Shown: positions 8,546-18,076 of the stretch, one piece after another
Numbering within the stretch: the stretch's first letter is position 1
How the letters are laid out: each line of letters starts with the position of its first letter
Source: Pseudomonadaceae bacterium
GTDB lineage: Bacteria; Pseudomonadota; Gammaproteobacteria; Pseudomonadales; Pseudomonadaceae
Length of the DNA: 64,000 bases
Reading direction: 5' to 3'
NCBI GenBank assembly: GCA_019745275.1
Contig: JAIETJ010000037.1
Span: forward strand, 30,618 to 94,617
Made by a program: the position numbers and the translations under genes
The notes under the pieces: generated by a model
The model's input: only the letters and a program-made list of their open reading frames with translations
The model's database searches: none
Told to the model about the DNA's origin: nothing

Positions 8546-10201
8546 TTAGCCGCCTACTGCGCTCAGTTCAACCCTATTACGCCCAGCATTTTTAGCGGCG
8601 TACATGGCGCTGTCGGCCGCGCTCAAGAGTTGTTCAAGGCTCTGGCCTTGCGCCGGCCAGAGCGCTAAACCGATCGAAACAGTAATGGTTTGCGGACCGT
8701 CACGCGTATGCAACGGCGTACTGGCCAGTTCACGGCAAATCGACTGTAAGCGGCTGAGCGCCACTGCCGCATCGGCACCCGGCATGATCAACACAAACTC
8801 CTCGCCGCCAATGCGAAACAACGCATCGGAGCTGCGTAAATGACCACTCAACTGCGCCGCCAAGGCTTTCAGTACGTCATCACCGACCAAGTGCCCAAAG
8901 CTGTCGTTCAGCGCTTTAAAGTGGTCAAGATCGAGCATGGCCAACGCTAGGTTGTGATTGTCACGCTGGGCATGAGCACGTTCGCGCAAAAAGAATTCGG
9001 CCAAATATCGCCGGTTGTACAAGCCCGTGAGCGGGTCGCGCAGGGCTTGCTCGCGCAATTGTTCATGCAGCGCCGAAATAGTCTGCAAGCGCTCCTCGCT
9101 AACACTCAAAGCGGCTACCAGCTTTAGCTCGCTTTGATGCGACTCAGTGACATCGCGCAGATAGAGCATCTCGCCAAGAATCCGATTGCCGCTGTGTAAG
9201 CGGCGCTCGATATTGCGCCGACGTACCTCGAGATAACGCGCGGGGGTATCCAGCGTCAGTAGCTGAGCTCCCTCAGCACTGCCCGGCTGCTGCAACATTT
9301 CAGCTAAGGCGCGCCCGAACACCGGCCAAAGGCGTAACTCTCGGCCTTGCCAATTCGCACCTGAGCCGGCCAGTTGCAGCGCCGCTGGGTTGGCTTCAAT
9401 CACCCGCTGCTGGGGATCCAGAACCAACACCGGATCAAGCAAGGCTTCGAGCAAAAGATGCCGCGCCACTGGCAGCACATCGAACAAACGTACACCGACA
9501 ATCAGCCAACCAAAAGCCAATAAGGTCAAGGCAAAACTGAACGGGGTAGGGTCAAAGCCAAACAAGGTCACACCGACGCCGACATAACTCAAATTGGCCG
9601 ACCATGGCAGTAGGGTCAGCAATACAAAGGCTAAATAATGTTGGCGATACAAGCCCTGATTTTGCTTGGCGGCGCGCAACACCACCGCAAAGCAGAACAG
9701 CATAAGCAGATAGACATAAACGGCGGCGGCAAAAAACAACGGACCGTGCTCATAACGAATGGGCGCGCCTAACTGTGCAGAAACAGGCCCACTGCCGGCA
9801 CCATAGAACCAGCCATGCCAAGGATTGCTCAACGCCAGCAGCCAACAAACCCCAGGTGCAAGCGTCAGACTGAAGACCTGACGAGCAGGCAGGGATTGAC
9901 TGTCGCTGTTAACGTACTGCCAGAGAAACACCGCCCAACAGGTTGGCACGCTCATGATCCCCGGCCAAGCCATAGCGGCCCAAAACATTTTGCACTCGGC
10001 GCCCTGCACGGCAAGTTCTAGGGCGGCGCTTAAAAGCCACCAGAGCATCCCCAGGTGCATCACAAAAAAGCTGTTCCGCCCTGGAAAATAGCGCTGCTGT
10101 AAAATCCAACGCGACAACCAAAGCACGCCCAGCCAGACCAGCAGGGTGAATACTACCGGTGCCGAGAGGCTCCAGCCCGCGCTGCAACCACTCACCGCCA
10201 A
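8546..10201 (-). CDS. Membrane diguanylate cyclase (7TM-PAS-GGDEF)
   Basis: Makes cyclic di-GMP. The 551-residue protein has about seven N-terminal hydrophobic segments (residues 1-220) resembling the 7TM region of histidine-kinase-type sensors, a PAS-like domain (about 235-345, DPQQRVIEANPAALQLAG), a short coiled linker and a GGDEF domain starting at RDPLTGLYNRRYL. The active-site motif is GGEEF (about 465-469) and the inhibitory I-site RSSD lies five residues before it, so the enzyme should be active and product-inhibited. It sits between estA and DUF3999 with no close operon partner. The signal sensed is unknown. Confidence 0.93.
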   Translation of the reverse strand: MAVSGCSAGWSLSAPVVFTLLVWLGVLWLSRWILQQRYFPGRNSFFVMHLGMLWWLLSAALELAVQGAECKMFWAAMAWPGIMSVPTCWAVFLWQYVNSDSQSLPARQVFSLTLAPGVCWLLALSNPWHGWFYGAGSGPVSAQLGAPIRYEHGPLFFAAAVYVYLLMLFCFAVVLRAAKQNQGLYRQHYLAFVLLTLLPWSANLSYVGVGVTLFGFDPTPFSFALTLLAFGWLIVGVRLFDVLPVARHLLLEALLDPVLVLDPQQRVIEANPAALQLAGSGANWQGRELRLWPVFGRALAEMLQQPGSAEGAQLLTLDTPARYLEVRRRNIERRLHSGNRILGEMLYLRDVTESHQSELKLVAALSVSEERLQTISALHEQLREQALRDPLTGLYNRRYLAEFFLRERAHAQRDNHNLALAMLDLDHFKALNDSFGHLVGDDVLKALAAQLSGHLRSSDALFRIGGEEFVLIMPGADAAVALSRLQSICRELASTPLHTRDGPQTITVSIGLALWPAQGQSLEQLLSAADSAMYAAKNAGRNRVELSAVGG

Positions 10202-10328
10202 CCGCCCATTAAGTTAGCGGCCTGATGGTCCAGCGCAAGCGACAAAAAATGTTTCATCGGTACAGCCATCCCTAGCAAAGCTACTTAATTGGTCAGCTTA
10301 TACACCGACATGAGTGCTTAATCCTAGC

Positions 10329-11723
10329 TCACGATTTTGCCGGTGCCGCCCGCAGCAAGCTCAGCGCCATCAACACCAGCAAACCGACGCCCAGTAGCAA
10401 CACCGCCCACAAGCCGATGCGCTTCCAATCGGGGCCACTGGCGACGCTTGCTACGACGACGGGAGAGTCGGGAGTCGTAACCGCACTACTGACCGTCGCC
10501 AGCCCCAGCCGACTCAAGCGCTCCGGTTGAAAGCCCGGGATCAACGTAGTCAACGCCAGGTTGGCGGCCTTGGCGCCGGCATTACCTAAGGCCAAGGTGT
10601 AGGGCGGCGTGCCACGGGCGAGAAACACCAGTTCGGTGGCGCGCATACCCACTTGTAGTTGTGGCGCTTCAGTGCCCAAACCTCCGCCGCGCTGGTCGAC
10701 GACTAGTTTGAGCTGCTGCACGGGCGCACCATACAGCTCGATGACGTTTTGCACGGACTCAACCTCCGGCTTACCTGTCTGCGGCAAGCGATACAGCAAG
10801 CTACGGCTGAGCAGCTGCCATTGCACCTTGCCATCGCGGCGCCCGTAGAGCTGCACCGGTGCCAAGGTATTGGTCTGCGGCAGATTGATTTTGAATCGCT
10901 CCAGCGGCAATGCCAGCGGTAAATCCCAGATAAATTCGCCGCTCTTGACGCTGTTTGGCACGAGCACCGCCGACCACGCCATAGGTGCTGGCAGGCTGTC
11001 ACTGGTACGGCTGAATAGTTGCGCCTCGGTCAGAGCCGGAGCTTGCTGCGGAGCGAGCCAAAGCAAGCGCAAATAGCGTGCCCGCTCACCGGGCAGCTGG
11101 ACGCTGCGCTGCTCAAGCTGTTCGTCGGCAAACGACATACGGGCAATCTGTCCCTGCCCCCAACTCTGCCAATGTTGCAAGTCATCGCTGGCCTCGATCG
11201 AGAAGCTCTGAAAGCCCTCGGCATCACCACTCCAATTCAGCTGGAGTTTTTCCAACGGCGCAGCGATTACACTGGCATCCAGTAACCAGCCGCGCAATTG
11301 TTCTTCAGCCGGTGCGGCTCCGCTCGGCGCCGTCACTTCAACCAAGGTGCCACTGCTGTTGCGCTGCACACGAATGCCAGAGGCATCGAGGGGGGCATCT
11401 TTAGGCCCGCGCAAGGGGAACCACTTAACCGCCGTTTGCTGGATTTTTTCGCGTTCCTCGGCACGCCCCAGCGTTAGCGCATAGGCCTGTGCTTGGCCTT
11501 GCGCGTTAAACACCCGAGCATCGCGTAAATCGGCAAATTGCGCGGCAAAATGCAACGTCATCGGCAGCTCTAAGCGGTACCAAGGCCCCTCGCCGCTGAG
11601 TGTCAATGGCACTTGGCTGCGAAAATCTGCAGGTGCGTCTTGCGCGCTAGCCAGCGGCGCCAGCAGGCTGAACGCCACGGCCACAAGGCTAATCCAGCGC
11701 CCCGACAAAGAGTTCTGACTCAT
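10329..11723 (-). CDS. DUF3999 family membrane-anchored periplasmic protein
   Basis: Protein of 464 residues with an N-terminal signal peptide (cleavage near residue 27, LASAQ/D), a long beta-rich extracytoplasmic region that includes a discoidin-like stretch (LNWSGDAEGFQSFSIEASDDLQHW), and a single C-terminal membrane helix (about 435-460). It is the partner gene of the DUF2339 protein: its ATG overlaps the DUF2339 stop by 4 bases. The two families occur together in Pseudomonas and elsewhere. No biochemical function is known; an envelope role is inferred from topology. Confidence 0.88.
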   Translation of the reverse strand: MSQNSLSGRWISLVAVAFSLLAPLASAQDAPADFRSQVPLTLSGEGPWYRLELPMTLHFAAQFADLRDARVFNAQGQAQAYALTLGRAEEREKIQQTAVKWFPLRGPKDAPLDASGIRVQRNSSGTLVEVTAPSGAAPAEEQLRGWLLDASVIAAPLEKLQLNWSGDAEGFQSFSIEASDDLQHWQSWGQGQIARMSFADEQLEQRSVQLPGERARYLRLLWLAPQQAPALTEAQLFSRTSDSLPAPMAWSAVLVPNSVKSGEFIWDLPLALPLERFKINLPQTNTLAPVQLYGRRDGKVQWQLLSRSLLYRLPQTGKPEVESVQNVIELYGAPVQQLKLVVDQRGGGLGTEAPQLQVGMRATELVFLARGTPPYTLALGNAGAKAANLALTTLIPGFQPERLSRLGLATVSSAVTTPDSPVVVASVASGPDWKRIGLWAVLLLGVGLLVLMALSLLRAAPAKS

Positions 11724-14700
11724 GATTTGACCTGCTCTAATTCAGGCTCCGCACGCCGGGGAGGTAGCGGAGCAAAGTAGCCTACGATCAGCAGCAACAC
11801 GCCGACCCCAATAAACGAAACGATGCGAGCCAAGCCGCCTTGATTACCCAGCTCGATAAACAACAACTTGGCCACTACCACGGCGATTAACGCCGCGCCG
11901 ATCAGCCAGAGTTCGCGGCGCACATGGCGATGACCAACGATCATCAGCGGCAAGGCGATCAGGGTCCAGACAATCGACAGGCCGGCTTGCACCAGCATGG
12001 AGTCGAGCAGTGCCGACAGCTCGTATGGCACCGAGCCCCAGTGATGCGCAGCGCGAAACACTGCCGCGGTAAACAAACTGAACAGCGCCACACCGGCAAT
12101 ACACTGCGCCCACCAATCGGCCCGCTGCGCAGTCCAGCCCAGCTGCGGCAAGCCGCTGCGCAACCACTGGCAGGTGCCGAATAAGGCAAACAACAAGCCC
12201 AACTCCAGCGGGTTAATCAACGGCAGATACGGCAAGGGCTCGGCTGCGCCATCGCTGGCGATATTGGCCAAGCCAAACCAACCCAGCATCAGCGCCGCCA
12301 AAGGCGCAGCCGCCAGCACGCGGTACTCCCGCAGGTATGCTGTGAATGGCCAAGGCAGTCGACTGAGCCGCGTTTGCGGCTGAGCCATTAACCATAAATA
12401 GCCACTTGGCAGCAGCGCCCAACCCAGCCAGCGCCAGGCGTTGTAATGCTCGGCCAACTGCGCCAGCAGGTAGCGCAACTCCAGCGCCAGCAGGCCCAAC
12501 AACAACCAACAGCCCAGCACATGTGCCGCACTGACTGCGCGCCGTGGCAACAAATTGGGCAATTTGCGCAACAGACCAAGGTGCACGGCAAACAGCAGCG
12601 TCCAAGCCAACCAGGCAAAGTTCGCGGCGGGGTGCCAATCGCTGCGCCACGCCAGCGCCAACAAAAGCCCGGCCACGGGAATCAATAAGCTGCTGACTCG
12701 CGCCAGAGCCCGCCAGTCGCTACGCAAGGCGCACAACGCCGCCAGCGCCACGCTGACGGCCAACGTCAGCAGTAACAGCGTGGTCTGCAACTCGGCAGAC
12801 GCAAAGCGCAGCACTTCGCTGACCCAGGCCAAGGCCCACCAACCTACGCCCCACACCAATAACAATTGCGACAAGCGCTCAAGACTCAAGCGGCCCAAGT
12901 CGCCAGCGGCCTCGCGACGCACCACCTGATGCAACCGCCAAGCGCCCACTAGGGCGGCCAAACCCAGCACCAGCGGCGTCCAGAAGCCGCCATGCGCCAA
13001 TGGCTTGAGCCCCTCACTGGCCAAAGGCCCGAGCAGCACCGGCCCAGCCAGCAGAAACGCCGCGCCGCCGATCACTTGCAGCAGCAAACCGAAGACAAAA
13101 CTGGCGCGCTGTTGCAAGTGCAAACTCAGCCAGATGATCAGCAAGCCACTGCCCGCCCACACCGCGCTCGCGGTCTGCCACGGCAGCACGAACAACACCG
13201 CCAAGTTGATAAATACCAAGCCGACCAACAACACCACTGACAGGCTGCGCAGCAGTCGCACATCGCTGCGCACCAGCTGATCACGCGCCGCCAACAGCAT
13301 CCCACCGATCAGCGCCAAGCCAATCAGCGAGGCGGTCATTAGTCCACGCCAACCGGCGCTGAACACCCCAGCGCCGGCGCCCGTCGAACCCTCCAATTGC
13401 GCCAGAAACACCACACCACCGAGCAACTGCACGGAGAAGGCAGTGAATAGAAAACTGCGCTCTTGCAAGCGCAAACCAGCAAACAGGGTCACCAGACCGG
13501 CCAGCGACCAGATGATGGCGGTGGCTTCTGCGCCGAAGCACAGCGGCGCGATCAAGTACAGGAAGCCCAGACCTGTGCAGGCCAGTACCGGCAACAGGCG
13601 CCGCTCCCAGGCGGCCGTGGCATCGGCCGGCGCTTGGCGTAACTGCCAGTAGCTGAACAGCAGGCTGCCGAGCATCAAAGCGCCCAGCGGCGGACCGGCG
13701 AGCAAGCTGTCCTGGCCATGGCTAAGCTCAGTAACAAAGGCCAACACAGCCGCAGTTTGTAGCAACAAAGCGAAGATGCGCGCCAAGGGCCTGCGCTGAT
13801 GCAGGCCCAGCCAGTAGATAGCCGAACCCTCCACCGCCCAGACAGCCGAGGTCCAGCCGGCGCTTAGACCGAGCGGAATCGCGAGAGTGCCGAACACCAC
13901 GCCCAAGGCGATACAGGTTTCGACCAACAGCAAGGCACGCTCGCCAGTGCGCCCAGCCAACAGACGCGCCAGCCCCATGTAGAACAACCCCAGCGCCAGC
14001 GCACTGAAGGCGGCGGCAAACTCCAGATGCTGAATGACGGCGTACTGCAAACCAAAACCAATCAGCGGTGGACCAAACAACACACTGCCATCGACATAGT
14101 CTCCCTGACGCGCCGACCAGCGCAGCAACTCGGCCCGCTCGACAGGGGCGGCCAGCGCCTCGCGCAACTTGCGTCGAGCAAACAACAGACCGATGCCGAC
14201 ATACATCAAGAAAAACAGCACCAGAAACGGCTCGGTGCTCCACAGTAGCTCTGGCGTGTAAGAGCGCAGCCCCCACGCAAAGCCAATCCCGAAGGTGCCG
14301 ACAAAACCGATCAGGTTGAGCACGCGCCAGGCTTTAAACCAAGCAATGGCTAAAATTCCGCTGTTGAGCAGAATGAAATAGGAAAACAATGCAACATGGT
14401 TGCCGGCACCGGTCGAGGTCAAAATCGGCGCGGCAAAACCACCCAACGCTGCCGCTGCCGCCAACCCCAGCGCATCTTGAGTGATGGCTAAAATGGCCGA
14501 ACAGACGGTGATCACCACCAGCAAGCTCAGCGCCTCGGTGGAACTTAGCAGCGGATGCAGGCGCATTGCGGCAAACACCGTCAGATATAGCACGGCAATC
14601 CCGGTGCCTTGCAGCATCAAGCCGTAGTTGGTGTTGCGCAGCCGCAACCACCAACCCAGCCCGAGTAAGGCCACCGCCGTCGCCGCCACCCCGGCATAAC

Positions 14701-15352
14701 GCACTTGCACCGGCACTACCATGCCTTCAGTGGCGTAGCGCAGCAAAAAGGCCAAACCGAGAAACAACAGCACCACCCCCACACGCAGCACCGTATTGCC
14801 GCCAAACAGCCAAGCCTTGGCCTGAGCAATGGCCCGCTCAATAAGCGATGGCTCACGGGGCTTGCGTGGTGACGGTGGTGCGGCTGGACGGGGCGGCTGT
14901 GGCGCCCAAACCTGCGCCGGCAACTCACGACTCGCCGGCAACGGCTCAAGCACTGGCAACTCCCAGACCAACTCGCTGTCAGCGGCGGCCTCAGAGGCCT
15001 GCGACTCGGGCAACTGCCACACCAGACCATCGTCCGCGTCGACTTGCGCAGCGCTATTGGTAAGCGCTACAGCCTCGGCGGGTTCGGGCGTGACCGGCGT
15101 AACGCTAGGCGGAGCAGGCGCGCCCGCCTCAACCCCGAGTAAGCGCTGATGAATGGCCGCAGTGCCCTGCTCGAAGCGCTCGGCAAACGCCTGCAGCTCT
15201 TTGCGTAAGGCGCTTTGTTCAAACTCCAGAGCGCGCACCTTGAGCGCTTGGCCCAACGCCAAACCGATCAAACCACCAAAAATAGCGCCGCTGAGCGACT
15301 CGTCGGAGGCCGCACCAACTATTAAGCCGGCCAGCATGAAAATCCATTGCAT
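11720..15352 (-). CDS. DUF2339 family large polytopic membrane protein
   Basis: A 1210-residue inner-membrane protein. It begins with a small glycine-rich hydrophobic segment, a helical stretch (about 40-75), a Pro/Ala/Glu-rich linker (80-165) and then more than 25 hydrophobic segments to the end, with a short basic tail. The layout matches DUF2339 (PF10101-type), a family without a known biochemical activity. It is the first gene of a two-gene unit with DUF3999 (4-base ATGA overlap), which predicts a joint envelope complex. Confidence 0.9.
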   Translation of the reverse strand: MQWIFMLAGLIVGAASDESLSGAIFGGLIGLALGQALKVRALEFEQSALRKELQAFAERFEQGTAAIHQRLLGVEAGAPAPPSVTPVTPEPAEAVALTNSAAQVDADDGLVWQLPESQASEAAADSELVWELPVLEPLPASRELPAQVWAPQPPRPAAPPSPRKPREPSLIERAIAQAKAWLFGGNTVLRVGVVLLFLGLAFLLRYATEGMVVPVQVRYAGVAATAVALLGLGWWLRLRNTNYGLMLQGTGIAVLYLTVFAAMRLHPLLSSTEALSLLVVITVCSAILAITQDALGLAAAAALGGFAAPILTSTGAGNHVALFSYFILLNSGILAIAWFKAWRVLNLIGFVGTFGIGFAWGLRSYTPELLWSTEPFLVLFFLMYVGIGLLFARRKLREALAAPVERAELLRWSARQGDYVDGSVLFGPPLIGFGLQYAVIQHLEFAAAFSALALGLFYMGLARLLAGRTGERALLLVETCIALGVVFGTLAIPLGLSAGWTSAVWAVEGSAIYWLGLHQRRPLARIFALLLQTAAVLAFVTELSHGQDSLLAGPPLGALMLGSLLFSYWQLRQAPADATAAWERRLLPVLACTGLGFLYLIAPLCFGAEATAIIWSLAGLVTLFAGLRLQERSFLFTAFSVQLLGGVVFLAQLEGSTGAGAGVFSAGWRGLMTASLIGLALIGGMLLAARDQLVRSDVRLLRSLSVVLLVGLVFINLAVLFVLPWQTASAVWAGSGLLIIWLSLHLQQRASFVFGLLLQVIGGAAFLLAGPVLLGPLASEGLKPLAHGGFWTPLVLGLAALVGAWRLHQVVRREAAGDLGRLSLERLSQLLLVWGVGWWALAWVSEVLRFASAELQTTLLLLTLAVSVALAALCALRSDWRALARVSSLLIPVAGLLLALAWRSDWHPAANFAWLAWTLLFAVHLGLLRKLPNLLPRRAVSAAHVLGCWLLLGLLALELRYLLAQLAEHYNAWRWLGWALLPSGYLWLMAQPQTRLSRLPWPFTAYLREYRVLAAAPLAALMLGWFGLANIASDGAAEPLPYLPLINPLELGLLFALFGTCQWLRSGLPQLGWTAQRADWWAQCIAGVALFSLFTAAVFRAAHHWGSVPYELSALLDSMLVQAGLSIVWTLIALPLMIVGHRHVRRELWLIGAALIAVVVAKLLFIELGNQGGLARIVSFIGVGVLLLIVGYFAPLPPRRAEPELEQVKS

Positions 15353-15642
15353 GCGCTGAGTTCCAAGATCAAATGATTGAAAGAAACACCTGCTTCCCTG
15401 CCAAACCGCCAGCCGCCTGTGGCAGACGACCAGCCCAAAGCAAAACGACTGACCAGTATAGAGTCAACCCGTTTTCACTGACAAAGACGAGTGCACAGTC
15501 CGGCATCGACACATAAAACGGCATTTATGCACTTATTAACCAACAAACCGGCCAGATGGTCGTTCATAAAGGCGCAGACATCGCTATCATCGCGCGCCGA
15601 GCACGCTCACCTTCCGAGTCTCACACACAGGTACACAGCGAC

Positions 15643-16038
15643 ATGAGTAAGTTATTGATCGTCGGTGCAGATTTAGACCGTACCGATACATGGATCAAAT
15701 ACGAGCGCACCATGTGCGGCAGCTGCGTATCGTCGTGCTGCACCATGCCGGTCGAAGTGCGCTTTAACGACCTGCTACGCATTGGTCTGGTACAAGAGTT
15801 CGAGCGCAGCGAGCCGCGCAAAGACATCGCCAAGCGCCTGCAAAAAGAAGGCATCGTCGAGCGCTACAACCAGAAGCAAGAAATCTTCACCTTGGTGCGC
15901 ATGGGCAATAACGACTGCCTGTACCTAGACCGCAAGAGCCGCCTGTGCACCATCTACGACCTGCGCCCAGACACCTGCCGCAACCACCCAAAAATCGGCC
16001 CACGCCCGGGTTTCTGCGCCTTTAAGCCGAAGCTGTAA
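15643..16038 (+). CDS. YkgJ-type cysteine-cluster protein
   Basis: A 131-residue cytoplasmic protein with the cysteine pattern of the YkgJ/UPF0153 (CxxCxxxCC) family: CGSCVSSCC near residues 27-35, then NDCLYLD, LCTIYDLRPDTCRNHP and a final FCAFKP. The cysteines probably bind a metal or iron-sulfur cluster. The ATG at 15643 was chosen because it begins MSKLLIVGADL; the frame is open further upstream but with poor coding character. It is a single gene, convergent with the phosphoethanolamine transferase and sharing its terminator. Confidence 0.85.
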   Translation: MSKLLIVGADLDRTDTWIKYERTMCGSCVSSCCTMPVEVRFNDLLRIGLVQEFERSEPRKDIAKRLQKEGIVERYNQKQEIFTLVRMGNNDCLYLDRKSRLCTIYDLRPDTCRNHPKIGPRPGFCAFKPKL

Positions 16039-16065
16039 TCGCCCCGCGACTAACCCGCACGCAAT

Positions 16066-16101
16066 AAAAAAGCCCCGCGCATGCACTGCCGGGGCTTTTT
16101 G
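16066..16101. terminator. Bidirectional rho-independent terminator
   Basis: AGCCCCG and CGGGGCT form the stem (16071-16077 with 16090-16096), with an A-run on the left and a T-run on the right. It lies between the convergent YkgJ-type gene and the phosphoethanolamine transferase gene, so it can end both transcripts. Confidence 0.88.
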
Positions 16102-16117
16102 TTTCAGTTGCCGCTAT

Positions 16118-17863
16118 TTACTGCTGGGCCAAATCCGCAGGTTTGCTCTCAACCGCCACCACCTTAGGTTTGATCAGGCTGAAATCGATCAGCGACTTGG
16201 GCTGATACGGATCGCCGATTATCAGCGGGCGCACCTTAAAGTCGGCACTCACCAGGCTCTTGCTGGTGTCCAACTCGGCAAAGCTTAATCCGGCCAAATT
16301 AGCCCAGGTGTGAATCAGGTTTGCGCTGCTGTAGGGCCGACTCAGCGCCGTCGTATAGTCAGCCGGGTTGTTGGCCCGCCACTGCTCGGAGGTCCAGAGC
16401 ATAAAGGGAATGGTGTACATCGGTGCCGTAGGTTTGCCCTCGTTACGGCCGAGCACGCTGCCCTCGGGCGAATCAAACACCGCCTCGCCGTGATCAGACA
16501 AATACAACAGGAAGCCATTGGGCTTAGTCGCGGCGAAATTTTCAATCAAGCTCGCCACCACAAAGTCGTTGTACAACACCGCATTGTCGTAGCTGTTGTA
16601 GGTCGGCAACTGATCATCCGTCACCCAAGCTGGCACACCTTGACGGTCGTTAAACTGGTCAAACTCGGCTGGGTAGCGGTACTTGTAGCTCATGTGGGTG
16701 CCGAGCAAGTGAATGATGATTAGCTTGCGCGGCGCGGCATCGCCCAAGATCTTATTGAACGGCGCTAACACATCGCCATCGTACTGCCGGGCATCCTGAT
16801 TGAGGTTGTTATTCAGGTACACCTGCTCATCGGCCTGCTTTGAAAAAGTTGTCAACATGGTGTTGCGCTTGGTCATGGTCTGCTGATTGGTAATCCAGTA
16901 GGTCTTGTAACCAGCCTGCTTCATCATATTCATGATCGACGGAGTGGTCAGATACGCATCCGGGTTTTTCTCATCAGCAAAGGTCAGCACCTGCTGCAAC
17001 GCTTCAATGGTGTAGGGGCGCGGCGTAACCACGTTGTCGAACACCGCCAATTGCTCACGCAACTTATCCAGTTTTGGCGTAGTCGCGCGCGGATAACCGT
17101 ACAGGCTCATGCGTTGACGATTAGTTGATTCCCCCAAAACCAACACCAAAGTGCTGGGGAGATCGACATGTTTATCAAGCATGTTTTGCAACGGAGCAAT
17201 TTTGGCGTTATCTGCCAGCAGTAGCTGCATATCGCTGAGTTGCTCCAGGTATTTACGGTACCCCACCACTAACTGCCACGGCACAGCCGGCTCAACCCGC
17301 GCCTCAAACTTCTCCAGCGCCTGCTGTAATGTAGGGCGCTTTTGAATTTGCTTGGCCAGCGGATACACCAGCACACCCACGAAAATGGCCAAACTCAAAA
17401 GTAGTGCTTGTTTGCGCGAAAAACCTAACGGGCGCACCCGCCTCCACAGCAACCAAGCGCCAAAGCTGTAGGCCAGATACACCGGCACCATCCACCAGGC
17501 AAAGTACTGGGCAAAGTACTCGCTGCTCTCGGCAATATTCGATTCAAACATGATAAAAATCACGCTCTGCGAAAACTGCTGACCATAGATACAAAAATAG
17601 CCCAGACCAACCAGCGAGCTCAGCCACAGCACCACACCGACAGTACCGGCAATGGCACGCGCTTTAGAGGGAAACAGCAACACCGGAATCAGCCAGATGG
17701 TGCTCATCAACAAGGCTTGGCGAAAATTCTCAAACCCGCTGGTGCCGGTTAGCTGGATCAGTAAATGGGTGACCCCGGAGAAGTACCAAAAAAACAGGAA
17801 CAACCAACCAAGGCCAGCCCAATCCATACCCTGCCGGCCTTTGGCCTGTGCTATCGCTTGCAT
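16118..17863 (-). CDS. Phosphoethanolamine transferase (EptA/CptA-like sulfatase-fold membrane enzyme)
   Basis: Inner-membrane enzyme predicted to transfer phosphoethanolamine to lipid A or LPS core. The 581 residues have five N-terminal membrane segments (about 15-180) and a periplasmic sulfatase-fold domain. Key motifs are VLVLGESTNRQRMSLYGYPR (about 240-260; metal Glu and probable Thr nucleophile), THMSYKYRYP and LSDHGEAVFDS with the metal-binding Asp-His. The GEST...SLYGYPR form is closer to the CptA/EptC branch (heptose-I modification) than to EptA (lipid A). Such changes alter sensitivity to cationic peptides. Exact acceptor undetermined. Confidence 0.85.
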   Translation of the reverse strand: MQAIAQAKGRQGMDWAGLGWLFLFFWYFSGVTHLLIQLTGTSGFENFRQALLMSTIWLIPVLLFPSKARAIAGTVGVVLWLSSLVGLGYFCIYGQQFSQSVIFIMFESNIAESSEYFAQYFAWWMVPVYLAYSFGAWLLWRRVRPLGFSRKQALLLSLAIFVGVLVYPLAKQIQKRPTLQQALEKFEARVEPAVPWQLVVGYRKYLEQLSDMQLLLADNAKIAPLQNMLDKHVDLPSTLVLVLGESTNRQRMSLYGYPRATTPKLDKLREQLAVFDNVVTPRPYTIEALQQVLTFADEKNPDAYLTTPSIMNMMKQAGYKTYWITNQQTMTKRNTMLTTFSKQADEQVYLNNNLNQDARQYDGDVLAPFNKILGDAAPRKLIIIHLLGTHMSYKYRYPAEFDQFNDRQGVPAWVTDDQLPTYNSYDNAVLYNDFVVASLIENFAATKPNGFLLYLSDHGEAVFDSPEGSVLGRNEGKPTAPMYTIPFMLWTSEQWRANNPADYTTALSRPYSSANLIHTWANLAGLSFAELDTSKSLVSADFKVRPLIIGDPYQPKSLIDFSLIKPKVVAVESKPADLAQQ

Positions 17864-18023
17864 CTATATTCCTCCACCGGGCAATCAAAAATGGCTAAAC
17901 ATCAAACATTACAACCCACCAACCATGCACTGGCGGGCAATTTTGCCGCATATCTTAGCCATGCGCATGTGAAAACCGTGTCTGAACCAAGCAGACCTGT
18001 GCCTGCCGCATTTCGCCCAATAG

Positions 18024-18063
18024 CAAAAAGCCCCCGCCATCGAGGATGGCGGGGGCTTTTTTA
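18024..18063 (-). terminator. Rho-independent terminator of typA
   Basis: A long perfect GC stem (AAGCCCCCGCCATC / GATGGCGGGGGCTT) with a GAGG tetraloop, flanked by an A-run and a T-run, 14 bases after the typA stop. Either strand could use it; the only gene ending into it is typA on the minus strand. Confidence 0.92.
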
Positions 18064-18076
18064 AGCGCAGTACGAG

